From NCBI RefSeq assembly GCF_963678635.1, contig NC_087069.1, forward strand, positions 42,484,688 to 42,546,687: 62,000 nt of DNA. The letters run 5' to 3'. Made by a program: the position numbers and the translations under genes. Of the stretch, positions 41,601 to 53,600 are shown in pieces (position 1 is the first letter of the stretch; each line of letters begins with the position of its first letter). The stretch is from Symsagittifera roscoffensis. Lineage: Eukaryota; Xenacoelomorpha; Acoela; Convolutidae. The notes beneath the pieces are model-generated. The model did no database searches and was not told where the DNA came from. It saw nothing but the letters and a program-made list of their open reading frames with translations.

Positions 41601-44600
41601 TCGAAACAGTTTGAATATTTTTTTTTGACTTTTGCATATGACTTAATATCTTTTTTTCTGTAAGATAACCTCGTCCTTTTAGAGATATCTCGGTTCTTGT
41701 AAATTTTCAAGAAAGTAAGTCTTATAATTTAGCTTCCATAAATATATATTTAAAGTTGAGATTGCAAACATTTCTGCAATCGGTCGCTAGTTTGAAAAGT
41801 CTAAGTGCTATAGCTACGCCGTTAATTCAAATGACCCTTGTTCAAATATTGTAGAATAAGGATTTTTACTTTGTTTCTTTAAAGTTGATTAAAAGTCGAT
41901 GGACGTAGTGGTGATTCTTAAATAGGCCCGGATGAATTTTTTTAAAGAAAAAAATCAAAGTTTGAAAAATTTTAGATAACTTAGTAGCTTACTTATGATC
42001 AACTTATTTGATAACGATGTGAGTTCATGATGTACCTATCACAAAGACATCTTTTCGTTTGATTTTCTGAGAAGGTAAATAAAAAGGGCAAGAATGATTT
42101 CCCAAATATACAAATAAATTGGCTTTTCAAATAGTCATCTTTTGTTTGTACATTTGTGTGTTGCAACCGGGTTCTAGGCTTTTTTTACTGTTAAGAACTT
42201 TGTTAAAAGATTTGAGCTCGTGACGTCTTATGCATGCAGTACACATGCGTTCTATTTTTGCTCAGCTGTTTTTGAATCACATTGTTCATCCCTCATTAGT
42301 GTTTTTCCTATATTTTTGCGGTAAAAAAATTACAAGAAATTTGTGTTATTTTTTGATTTTCGACTTCGTCGCTTTTTTTTGTCGCATTTGTTTTTGATTT
42401 TTTTTACAAGTGAACTGCTTTGCTGAAATGAATGTTAGTTTTGAGAGGGTTGAACGGTACCTAGCCTCTCTAATGTGAACGAGACGTTACTTAGCGTTTG
42501 TTTTTTACACTGTTGCAACTGTGATTTAGACCTTTTCCCGTTAAGACCATGAAGTGAGGTTACTTGGTTTTTTTAAACTTGTGTGTTGCAACCAGGTTCT
42601 AGATTGCAGCTTATTTAAATTAATTGCAGAGAGGGTTTTGTTTGACTTTTCAAAATGAAAAATAAATCAGCAACGGGTTTTGGGAAGTTTTTTCTTCAAC
42701 TCTGGGGGTTGCTATGGTTGTTCATATTTTAGCAAAAGTTAGATTCACTTCGTCTTGCCTTTTCGTTTTCAACCCTGAGTGTTGCATTAACCTTGCGATA
42801 AGGAATTGTATTGGAGACGGTACGTAACTTTTCCCCCGTAAATAACTTAGTTCGCAGAATGGTCAAAATGAGTAATGGTAAATTTAGGTTGTTCAAAAAA
42901 GCTTTTTTTGGTATTTTTTTCGCTTTGAAACTCTATTTTGCTCAAATGGTTTCATCTTGTGTTTTATTGGCTTGGTAACATAATTTTGAATAGTTTCAAG
43001 CGAAACATATTTTTTCCTAATGCTCATCTGGATCGCACTAAATTCTAAAAATCTTAATAGATTTTATAATTTTTCATCACATTTTTTTATACTTTTTTTT
43101 CTTTTCTTTTTTGTTTCGCTTGATTTATTTGGGCCTAAAGTAAATCGATTTACTGGCCCCATATTGCGTCTTTTGATGAACGAAAAAATTCGTAATATTT
43201 TTAATAGTCATTATATTTTTTGATTTTTTGTGTCTTTTTACTTTTCCTTTTTTCAGTTTAATAGGTTTGGACCTATTAAGAGTTATGAACTTAGTGAAGA
43301 CTCTTGAATAGGTCTTGGTGATTTTTTGTTTTTAAGGAAAAAGTGTTAAAATGCTCTAATAACTACAGATGTGCATTCATACATATTAATGCTTTTATGA
43401 ATGCACTTAGGTGTATATTCACTTCTTGAGTTCAATTGAAGTGCATCTGCTTAAAGTTACGTAAGTAGCGCTCTCCAAATACGATCGTGGAAATGGCGCA
43501 AAAATTTTATGAACAATTCTAAGTTTCGAAAGTAGAATTTATTTTTTAGATTTTCAGCGGATTGAAACTTTTACCTTTTGTTCCAGTTTTCTCAAGTTCG
43601 GTTAATGTTATCAAAAAAGCGCAAATGGCTTTGTTTTGATATTGGCTTAGTGACCTTAAATTGTTTGACAAGCAAATAGATTTTTGTGTGCTTTTTGAGG
43701 GTGAGTGTTTTTTTTTCGGCTTAGGTGTCTGGCAAGGTATTTTCGGTTTTTACCACCACTTGGTAAATTTTCTTCCGCAGCTAATTTCACATTGGCATGT
43801 GGTTGTTACAAATTTAGCCTTATTCATTTTGACTGATCTAGTTTTTTTTTTGACATTTTCGTGTTTTGCCGACTTAGTGGCTTTCTTTTTTTGTTTTTGA
43901 ATAGTGCGCAGCACAGCTTCGTGTCTGTGTTTTGAATTTTTTTATAAAAAATACAGAAAATTCAATGCTGACTGAATTTTTTTGTTGCAATACCTAACTC
44001 GTATAAAATATAAAAGTCTCATGTATAAACAGTTTGGAGATTTTTTCGACTTTTGCATATGATTTAATATCTTTTTTCTGTAAGATAACCTCGTCCTTTT
44101 AGAGATATCTTGCTTCTTGTAAATTTTCAAGAAAGTAAGTCTTATAATTTAGCTTCCTTAAATATATATTTAAAGTTGAGATTGCCAACATTTCTGCAAT
44201 CGGTCGCTAGTTTGAAAAGTCTAAGTGCTATAGCTACGCCGTTAATTCAAATGACCCTTGTTCTAATGTTGTAGGATAAGTATTTTTACTTTGTTTCTTA
44301 AAAGTTGTTTAAAAGTCGGTGGACTTAGTGAAAACTCCTAGATAGGCCCTGATGAATTTCTTAAAGAAAAAAATCAAAATTTCGAACATAATTTTAATCT
44401 TTTTGTGGTTTGACGTTTGATTTGTTTTTGAAGATCATTTCATTTGTTGAAAGGAAGGCAAACTCCACTATCGAACAGCAAAAATGTAAGATTTGCCAGC
44501 GGAATAAAAACTTTGCCAATTGATCTAGTTTTCTCAAATTGACTTAATGCAATAAAAATAATTGACAATTATAAATTGTTCAAGTTCAAAGTGCTTCAAT

Positions 44601-47600
44601 GTCACAATCTTTTGAGCTTGATTTTCAGAATTTTTTTGTTTTCTTCTGTTGGCTATGTTTTTGATTTTCTCTTTGCGTTTCAATTTTCTGTTTTTTCATT
44701 TGTCTTTGCGGAGATTTGCTCCTCTACCTGAATGGTTAGAACAAATGCGCCCAGTCTGAAATTTTTTTCACAGTTTCGCATATTGGATCAACTTAAATGC
44801 CGCGATACTGCAGGGAGTCGGGTTGGTCATAAAAAATTTACCTGAGTCTGATGACAAGTTTTTCGGCTTCGAGAGCTTTTTTTTCTGTTAGTTGATGACT
44901 GAGCTGCATGTTTAGCTTATGGTTGATCTTTTTACTCTCATTCATTGTCGACTTTACGCTCTGCAACTGGTTTTCTAAAACAAGTACGTTTAATTTATCT
45001 CTAGACATACTTATATCTTTATAAGTACATATACTTATATTCATACTTTATAAGTCTTGAAATGTGCATAAAAGTCTCTTAATAACTACAGATGTGCACA
45101 CCTACATATTGATGCATTTATGAAGGCACTTAGTTATATAAGCACTTTTTGAGTTAAATTGAATTCATCTGCTGAAAGTGACATAAATAGCACTCGCCTA
45201 ATACGAAGGTGGAAATGGCGCGAAAAAAAACGTGAACGATTTCTAGTTTCGAAAGTGGAATTTAATTTTTAGATTTTCATCGGAATAAAAACTTTATCTG
45301 TTGATCCAGTTTTTTCAATTGGGTTAATGTAATCAAAAAAGAGCCAAGCATAAATCGTTCTAGAAATTCAAAGAGCTTACAGGGCATCTATTTTTTTCTT
45401 TGAAATTCGAAAGTCAAGTCAGTGTTTTTTTATGGTTTTTTTTGCGTTCATTACTCTTCAATCTTCGGTTATGTTTTAGTTGAGTTAATTGTAATTCAAC
45501 TATAGTGTGATTGTAATTTCTTTTTCCATGTATTTTGGAGCTTGCTAAGTTTAATGCATTTCCATTGTTAAAAGGAAGGCAATCTCCACTATCGAAGGTA
45601 TTTTGGAGATTGGTAACTACCCCTTTTGAGGTCTTCTTACTTAATGCGCCCATAATAGTCTGAAAGTGCATCCTTTATAAGTTGAGGGATGTGTTCAATG
45701 TTTTTGCAAAGATTTTACCTTCAACTGAATAGATTTGAACATTTCTGGTTTTCGTATTTACGAGTAATGAACGTAGTGAGGACCCTTATACAGGTCTTGG
45801 TGATTTTTTTTTAGGAAAAAGTCTTAAAATTTGTTCACTCTCAATTTGACTTTTCGAGGTTTGACCTTGTGATCTCTTTTTAAGTTCAATGCATTTCCAT
45901 TGTTAAAAGGAAGGCAACCTCCACTATCGAACAGCAAAAATTTAAAGTCACGAAAAACGTGATCGACTTCTACTTTCGAAAATGGAATTTTTTTGTCAGA
46001 TTTCCCAGTGAGATATAAGTTTTACCTATTGATCCAGTTTTTCTCAAATTGGGGGTTATTTTAGCGAAAAAGTGTCCATCATAAGTTGTTCCACAAATTC
46101 AAAGAGCTTTAAGGCCACCTATTTTTTCATTTGAAATTCAAAACTCTTTTCCAACTGTCGGTTGGCTATGTTTTGATATTTGCAAATTTGGGCGGACATC
46201 TTTTTAGCAATAGGGCGAAATAGTGAAATAGATCTTTTTTTTTCTTCCTGTTTAGACAGCGTTAGAGAGTGCAGTTGAGGCTAAAATGAGGGGCAACAAG
46301 TACTTCAAGGGCAAGATGTACTCCAAGGCAGTCGAGTGCTACCAGGAGGCACTCGCCCTATCGGGTGCAGAGAGCAGTCTCAAAGGAGGAGACACCACGC
46401 AAGGTAAAACAGTGCGCTATACGATGTTTTTTTTTTACTTTTTCGGTTTCGGGCTTATTGGACCTCCGTTTTGGCTCATTGTTCGTATTTTTTTTTTCAA
46501 TTTTCTTATTACTTCAAAGAAGCTTTTATCCGCAGCAAGAGAAGTTAGTTTTTTTTCCGACGGCATTATTCCAATGCAAAGAATTTCAAAAAGAAACGAA
46601 AAACGATGAAAACATTTGTTCTGAAAAAGTTTTTTTTTACCCTTGCGATGAGCAAGGTTATTGCAATCGGGTACTAGACTTTGTAAATAATAACTTGGTT
46701 AATAATGAATTTCCCGTAAATAACTTTGTTCATAGAATGGTCAAAATTAGAAATGGTAAGTTAAGGTTCATTCAGTCATAATAAATTCATTATTCTTTGC
46801 GTCGCCGGCACACTTGGTCTGGTGGTAACGAGAAAGCTTGGGACGGCAAAGGTGTTGGGTTTGAATCTGGCAAGACCTGCTTTTTTTCAAACGAAATTTA
46901 TCGCATCAAAAAATGTCGGCTTATTATTTTTCTGCTTGTTTTGTCGGCTTAGTTGGGACGTCTTTTAATTGTTTTTTTTTATGTACGAAAGTTACCTTAT
47001 AGTTGTTATTAAAGTTTTGTTTTATTTTGCTATTAGTAATTTTACTAATTTTGACGTGATAGATTTCGGCCTGTATAAAATCGGCCTAATGGCCTCATAT
47101 TGCGTCTTCGACGAGCAAAGAAAGTTTGTGCGTTTGTGTTATGAGGGTGAGGTGGATTTATCAACTTTTTATTAGTCATATGTTTTTTATTTTTCAGATT
47201 TCGCAGCGAAATAAAAGTTTTATCTATTGATCCAGATTTCTCAAATTGGTTCAATTTTATCAAAAAAGTGTCAATGATATATAGTTCTAGCAATTTAATG
47301 AGCTTTAGGGCCATCTTTTTTTCTTGGAAATTCGCAAGTTTTTTAAATTTTGATTTTTTCCAAAAAAAAAACAAATCAGTGTTTTTTGTTTCCTGACCTT
47401 CTATGAATCTTCTTGAACTGTCTGTCGTCTATGATTACAGTTGTCAATATTGAACAATTTTCAATCGAAGATGATTGGTTGGTGTTTTTTTTGTTCAAGA
47501 TTTGTATACATAATAAATTTTTTATTCGAACTGTTTGGAGCATTCGAAAAATTCAATCATTACACTTGCGATCAGCTTAGTGTATTATTACGAACCTTCT

Positions 47601-50600
47601 ATTTTTTCTAACCTAACTCGCAAATTAAAGTTTTCATTAAAAGTGTTCACTTAATTGGAAATTTCACTGTAGCATTGGAAATTGCATAGCATCTGTTCTC
47701 CAGTATTTACCAATTCGAAGCTTATTTCTTATTTTTATTATTGCATTTTATAGTGCTGCTTTTTATCGTTTTCTCGTGAGTGTTTGCGAAGCAGAGCTTC
47801 GCCTCTGTGTTTTAACTTTTTTTTCGGCTTTATATGCTACGGCCTATATTATATCGTCTTAGTGACCTCATATTGTTTCTTTCGGCGAGCAAATAAAACT
47901 TTGTGTGTGTTCTGGGGGTGAGTCATAGTGATGTTAGGAACATTAATAATTAAGATGCAGTTTTATTTTTTAAGAGACTGTGCGAGAAAATTTTTATGTG
48001 ATCCACAAATCCTAATTATAATTGTTGGCAATATATGATCAATCGATTTGGACGAAAAGGATAGTGCCAACATTTTTGCATTAACTATAATTATTCAATC
48101 TAACTACTTCAAGTTTTATGTACTTCAATAAGCCATGATTAACCTGGATACACTCTGATTAACTTTCGCTAGTCTTTAAAAGTCTAAATTTTTATTTGCT
48201 CCATAGGTGGTGACCTGGGAGGAGGAGAGAAATTGGCAAGTGCTGAAAGGGCGACTTTTTACCATAATCTGGCAGCCGCATATGAGAAAATGGTAAGTGG
48301 TTTTTACACAGTTTTAAACGCAATTGGTTATGTTTGTTCTACTTGGTTTACCTGATTGTGTAGAAATTGCTGTTTTCTATTACACAATCTAGCTAGCGGG
48401 TGTAGTGTAATAGTATGAAGTCGTAAATAGAAGTTGCCATTTGGTGGAACTTTAGATTTCACGATCTGTTGGATGTAAATTTAATCTCGCGTGTTCTGTG
48501 CTTTATTGGTGGCTAGATTTTGCCGATCGTCAAGCGACCGTCGCACGGATGGAAGACATGATATTCCCAATCTACTGGTCGGAGGTTCAATGCCCCCATT
48601 TAGCACTAATTTTATTTTATATTTGTTGGCATTTTTGCTGCATAGCATTGGCAATTTTTTAGCATCTGAAGCTGCCTGATATGTTTCTAGTCTTTGCTTA
48701 ATTTCAAGGGATCGTGTTGAAATTTAGTTTCATTTTAGTTTTTTTAGTTATAGTTTTTTAAAATTTTTCCACGCAAAATTAAGTACCACAAATAATTATC
48801 GGATTGAGTTGTGTGATATATCATACTTTCAGTCGTGATTCGAACGACATAAAATTTCGAAATAATTGTCCCAGTATCCAGAAAAACAGGTTTAAAATTT
48901 AAACAGGTTAGATTTTTAGTCTCAATTCGTTCGAATAAAGCGATCGATCAGGCTTATTATTTTTTTAAAATTTAAGCCGCTTACAACATTTGATTTCGGC
49001 TCATTTTAGTTTTACTCGAGTAAATTTGTTTTTGGAGCATGTTGGGAATAAAAAAAAATTCAAAAAAAAATTGATGTTTTTAATGGTTTTTTGTTTTCCT
49101 TGTAGTTTTTCTTCTAAAACTGTTGTCCATTTTGCCTATTTAACTATACCACGGAAAAAAAACGACTTTAGTTTTAAAAAACTACACTGTTTTTTGTGTG
49201 TTTTTCAAGACTATGGTCGTAACATTCTTTGCTACTTGCACTGTAACCGGTTATCATTCTTTAACTTTTTGTTTCATGGAAAATATAAAACGGTACCGCT
49301 TCCCATAAACTTAAAAGCAAGTAAGGCGAAACATATTGATTGATTTTCATTTTTAAAAGTATTTTAATTTTTTAATTTCAAAAGTAATTTTAATGTAGAT
49401 TAATAAACGCGTAATAAAAAATTAGCTACGAATCCAGTTTTATTTTAAGTGTCAGTCATAAATATAATGTTGAAGGTCTGTAATTTAATAATTTCTTCCT
49501 TTTCTCGATTCCGATTGGTTAATACAGTATTTGTCTGCTTACTGACGAGTAGGAATACGCGGTTGTCTAAATACTGCTATGTAACCCGACAATTCGTAGT
49601 TCTCCAAAAAAAGTCTTGTTCTTTCGGTCTCTTAAAGTCATTGACCTTTTTCCAACTCACTGTTGGCTACGTTTTAACAGATTTCTAAGCGAAATGAATC
49701 GGCTGTAGATCCATTTTTTCGAGTTGGGTTTTGAAATAAAAAAAGTGTGTCACAAAAAGATTCTTGAAATTAAAAGGTCGTATATTTTTTTTGAGAATGC
49801 TTCAACAAATTAAGCATTGTTTTACTGTGTTCGTAAGTTCGTTAGCGTTTGGGTTGCAGGAGAAGCCGGAAGACGTTGTTCGTGAATGCTCCAACTGCCT
49901 CAAAATCAGTCCCAAATACATCAAAGCCTTGTCGAAGAGAGCAAAAGCCTACAAGTCGTTAGGCGAACTAGAATATGCAATCCAAGATATAACAGCGGCT
50001 GCTTTATTAGAAGATTTAGCAAACGCGGAAAACATGCAGGTGGAAATATTTTAGAATGGGTGGCTGTTTTGGAAACTCTATCGTGACTGTAGTAGGTATA
50101 GTATAGATCAAAATATGAATTTATTAGGTATAGATTTTTTAAATGAAAATGAGTGTTTATTGTTTTAGTTAAAAATTCTTCTAAAAAGTTAATCAGTAGT
50201 TCAAATTCGCGTCGCTTGTTGTCATTACTTTTACGTTATTTTTGAAGCTTACTAGAAAAGTTTTCAAAAGATTCAATTCTTTTTTAATTGGCCACCTATT
50301 CTAAGATATCGCTAACATGCAGCTATCAGAAGTTATTACGAAAGAATTGTCAGAGAAGAAAGCGAAAGAGAAGTATGCATCAAAAACATCGAGACCGAGT
50401 CCTTCTAAACATTTTGTGAATGGATATTTCGACAGCTTCACTTTTAATATTTTCGATTGCGAAGTAAGTGCAAAAAGCAGTGATGTCTTTTCCTTAATAC
50501 AGATTTTAAAAGCAGCTACAAATTTTGAGGCGTTCTAAAAGAATAATGTAGTCATCTTTAATATTTTTAAATGATGTTTGTTAACTAATAAAAAAATTTA

Positions 50601-53600
50601 GTGGCTTTTTCGAATTTGAAAAATGCAAAATTAAAAATAATTTATAAATTGGTAAATGAGATTAAATAAAGGTTTGGCAACATCATGAAATTATCATATT
50701 TCTTTAAAACGTTCAGGCAGCTTAAAATAATTAAGATGACATTTTCTAACTTTTAATGATATTTTGAAATAATAAGTTCTTGAATAAAATCTGACATCAT
50801 TGCCGATCACGAACAGACACCTTCAGAAGACGCAGACACTTCAAAGGGTTTCCTGAAAGCGAAGAAGTTGTTCGAAGAGGGAGATGACTTCGAAGGTGTG
50901 GAGAGTGCGTGTAGTTATGAAATTGACAGGGTGGGGGAAGAGTCGCCTTTTTATATTAATGCGTTGCTAGTCCGAGGAACATTCCGATTATTGTCAGGTA
51001 AGCTGTCATTGTTTTGATTTGAAAATTTCTGTCAAATTGAAAAAAAAAACGTAATATCTCTTGCCTTTGCTTCTTTAAAAAAATGTTCATAAACTGCTAT
51101 TGCTTATAAACTGCAACTGTTCATTACTAAAAGCTCGCGAAAACCATGGTTTTGATTTCGAAACGCGAATTTAGAACGAGACTTGAAGCTTTTGATTGAA
51201 TTGCTGCCAATTATTGTTTGAGATTCAAGACCTGTCTTCTAGTAACCCATCGGCTCTTTTCCCGTTATTTGTTGTACCATTTAAAAGGATAAATTCCATG
51301 TCTGTAACTGAAAAATTCGAATTATGACATGTATTTTTTTGAAAATAAAGTCAAGTCGCAAATGAATTTTAAGCGCGGGATTCAAGTTTAATGCAACCCG
51401 ATAAACTTTTCAGTTTTGATTTTTACAGGTGCTGCCAAACTGGCCTTAGAAGACCTCGAGAAGGTAGTGAACAGTCCGAAGTCTTCTGCACTCCAGAAGT
51501 CGAATGCTCTGATCAAGAGAGGCAGTCTACACATGCAGAACCAGGAGAACTTCAGAGCCATGGCCGACTTCGAACAGAGTGTGGAAGTGGCTGATGAAAG
51601 TGTAGATGCCCATCATCACAGGGGACAGGTGATATTTGTTTGGAAATTAATTAAAATAGTAGGCTCGTTTATAAAAAAGTTTTTCGTGCTAGGGGCGTCG
51701 AGCAACAGACCTCAAAATTTTCCTGTAATTACGTCTATGATGATAGGTATACGGAGCGTAGTGTAGTACTTTGAACCAAACTTTTTCCAACTTAAGTCGC
51801 ACATAAAATTTCTCATTTGGTGGTACTTATGTTGGATCTTTTTAACTACCCCCCCCCCCTATGCATGTTTTATTTTTGACAACATTTTATGTACAAAATA
51901 TGCATTTCAAAAACGTCAACAATTTGTTGGGTTTTCATTTTCGCGCGTTCGTATTTGTATTACTCACTATTTATATAATACCTACGTAAAAATTTCAAAA
52001 TATGAATATTTTCTGAAAGTTGTTTTAAGCTGTTGGAAATGTGGCCGGCAAAGTTGAATTTCTGAAAATCGAAATAGGGGGGGGGGGGGGGGGGGATAGT
52101 TAACAAGATCCCTTATGTTTTATTCCCAAATTGGCTATATAATAGCAACTGTTAGTGCTTTTTTGGTAGCTAGTATTAATGTTTTTACGTAAGACTCTTA
52201 ATTTCAAGGTGAGAGGTTCGATTCCGGCAAATACCTTTTCTTCCTTTTCTTGTTTATGGCTTTTTAAAGCTACTTTCTGCCGTTTTCTCGCTTCGCATTT
52301 GTGTTGAATGTCACCAAAGTTAGCAGAAATAAGAAGTGAATGTGTACGCTATTCATTGACCTTCATAGAAATCGATCGAATCTTTATTTTTGCTGCCAGC
52401 TGTTCCTGTTGATGGAGGACAATGAGCGATGCATTGATGAGTTTAACAAGTGCATCAAACTAGACCCCTCCTTTGATCAACCTGCCATCCAGCTGTGCTA
52501 TGCAAACTACAAAGTGGCAGCCACCCAGAGGGATCTCATCAAAGCCAACAGGGCTTTGGAGGAGTTCAAAGGTTCCGAACCCTTTCATTTCTTCTTTCAG
52601 CTAGATTGTGTTATAATACGAGGTGTACGGCAGTGGATCGAATTCGTATCTTGCTAGATGTATTCGATGTTTTTTAAATAATTGCGAGAGCAAGAGTCTT
52701 GTCATCAGGAACTAGACGGTTTTACCGTAAACAACTTTTCTTACAATTTTGTAATTGAAAGTGATGTTGCTTATTGTCGATTCTTTGCAATTTGCAGACC
52801 CCTTCTCACTTGGCCTGGATGTAATGCGATTGCCTTTGTACCCTATGGTTTGGGTTTCGAGTCCCGGCTGGACCTTGTTTTTTTTTTACAGTGTCTGAAA
52901 TTGAATTTTTCCTGTACAAATGCAATAGTCGGACTATAGTTTGGCAGCTCATGTGTTGTTGGCTTAGTGAAACTGTTTTGCATCGGTTTACGGGCAAAAA
53001 ATGATTTTTCCTGTTTGGAAGAAATCAGGTAGGTTGGTAGTATAAAAATTAAAAGTTCAAACTTTTTAATCGCTCAAAATTTTTCGTATGGCAACAGTTT
53101 CCTTTGGCATTTTTTTTTGTTTTTGAAGAAATTGGCGTCTAACCATGTGTTTTCAGCTCAGTGAACGCTCGGAAAAAAATTGTGAAATCTTAGTGGTTGG
53201 GTTTCTCGTCTGTTTTTCTGAGATTCAGTTTTTCGTTTTCCAAAGTTTTTATTTTCAAGTTAATTGATGTCTAACCGCGTGTAGTTGGCTTATTAAACGC
53301 TCGGAAAATACTAAAAGCTCGTTCAATGCTAGTGGTTGTATTTCTCGTCTGTTTTTCTGGAATTGAACTTTCGTATTTCCAATTTTTGTTTTTGATTTAG
53401 TTTTTTTTTTTGATTTAGTTATTTCCATCTTTCTGTATTTCACAGCTTGTCATGCTACGCTGTCATTGTATCGCAGGTGATTTTGACTCACCGTTGTCTG
53501 ATAGCATCAATTCCACTTAACTGCGAAGCTAACGTGCTAAGCCCAATAAATATGATGTAAACTTGAATTCTTTAGATATTTTGAAGAAGTTTCCCAAATC

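Noticed and set aside
46286-46781. Extended frames running from TOM70 exon 2 into the intron
   Set aside because: The GT donor at 46404 with matching phase to 48207 explains the exon; the extension is poly-T derived Phe.
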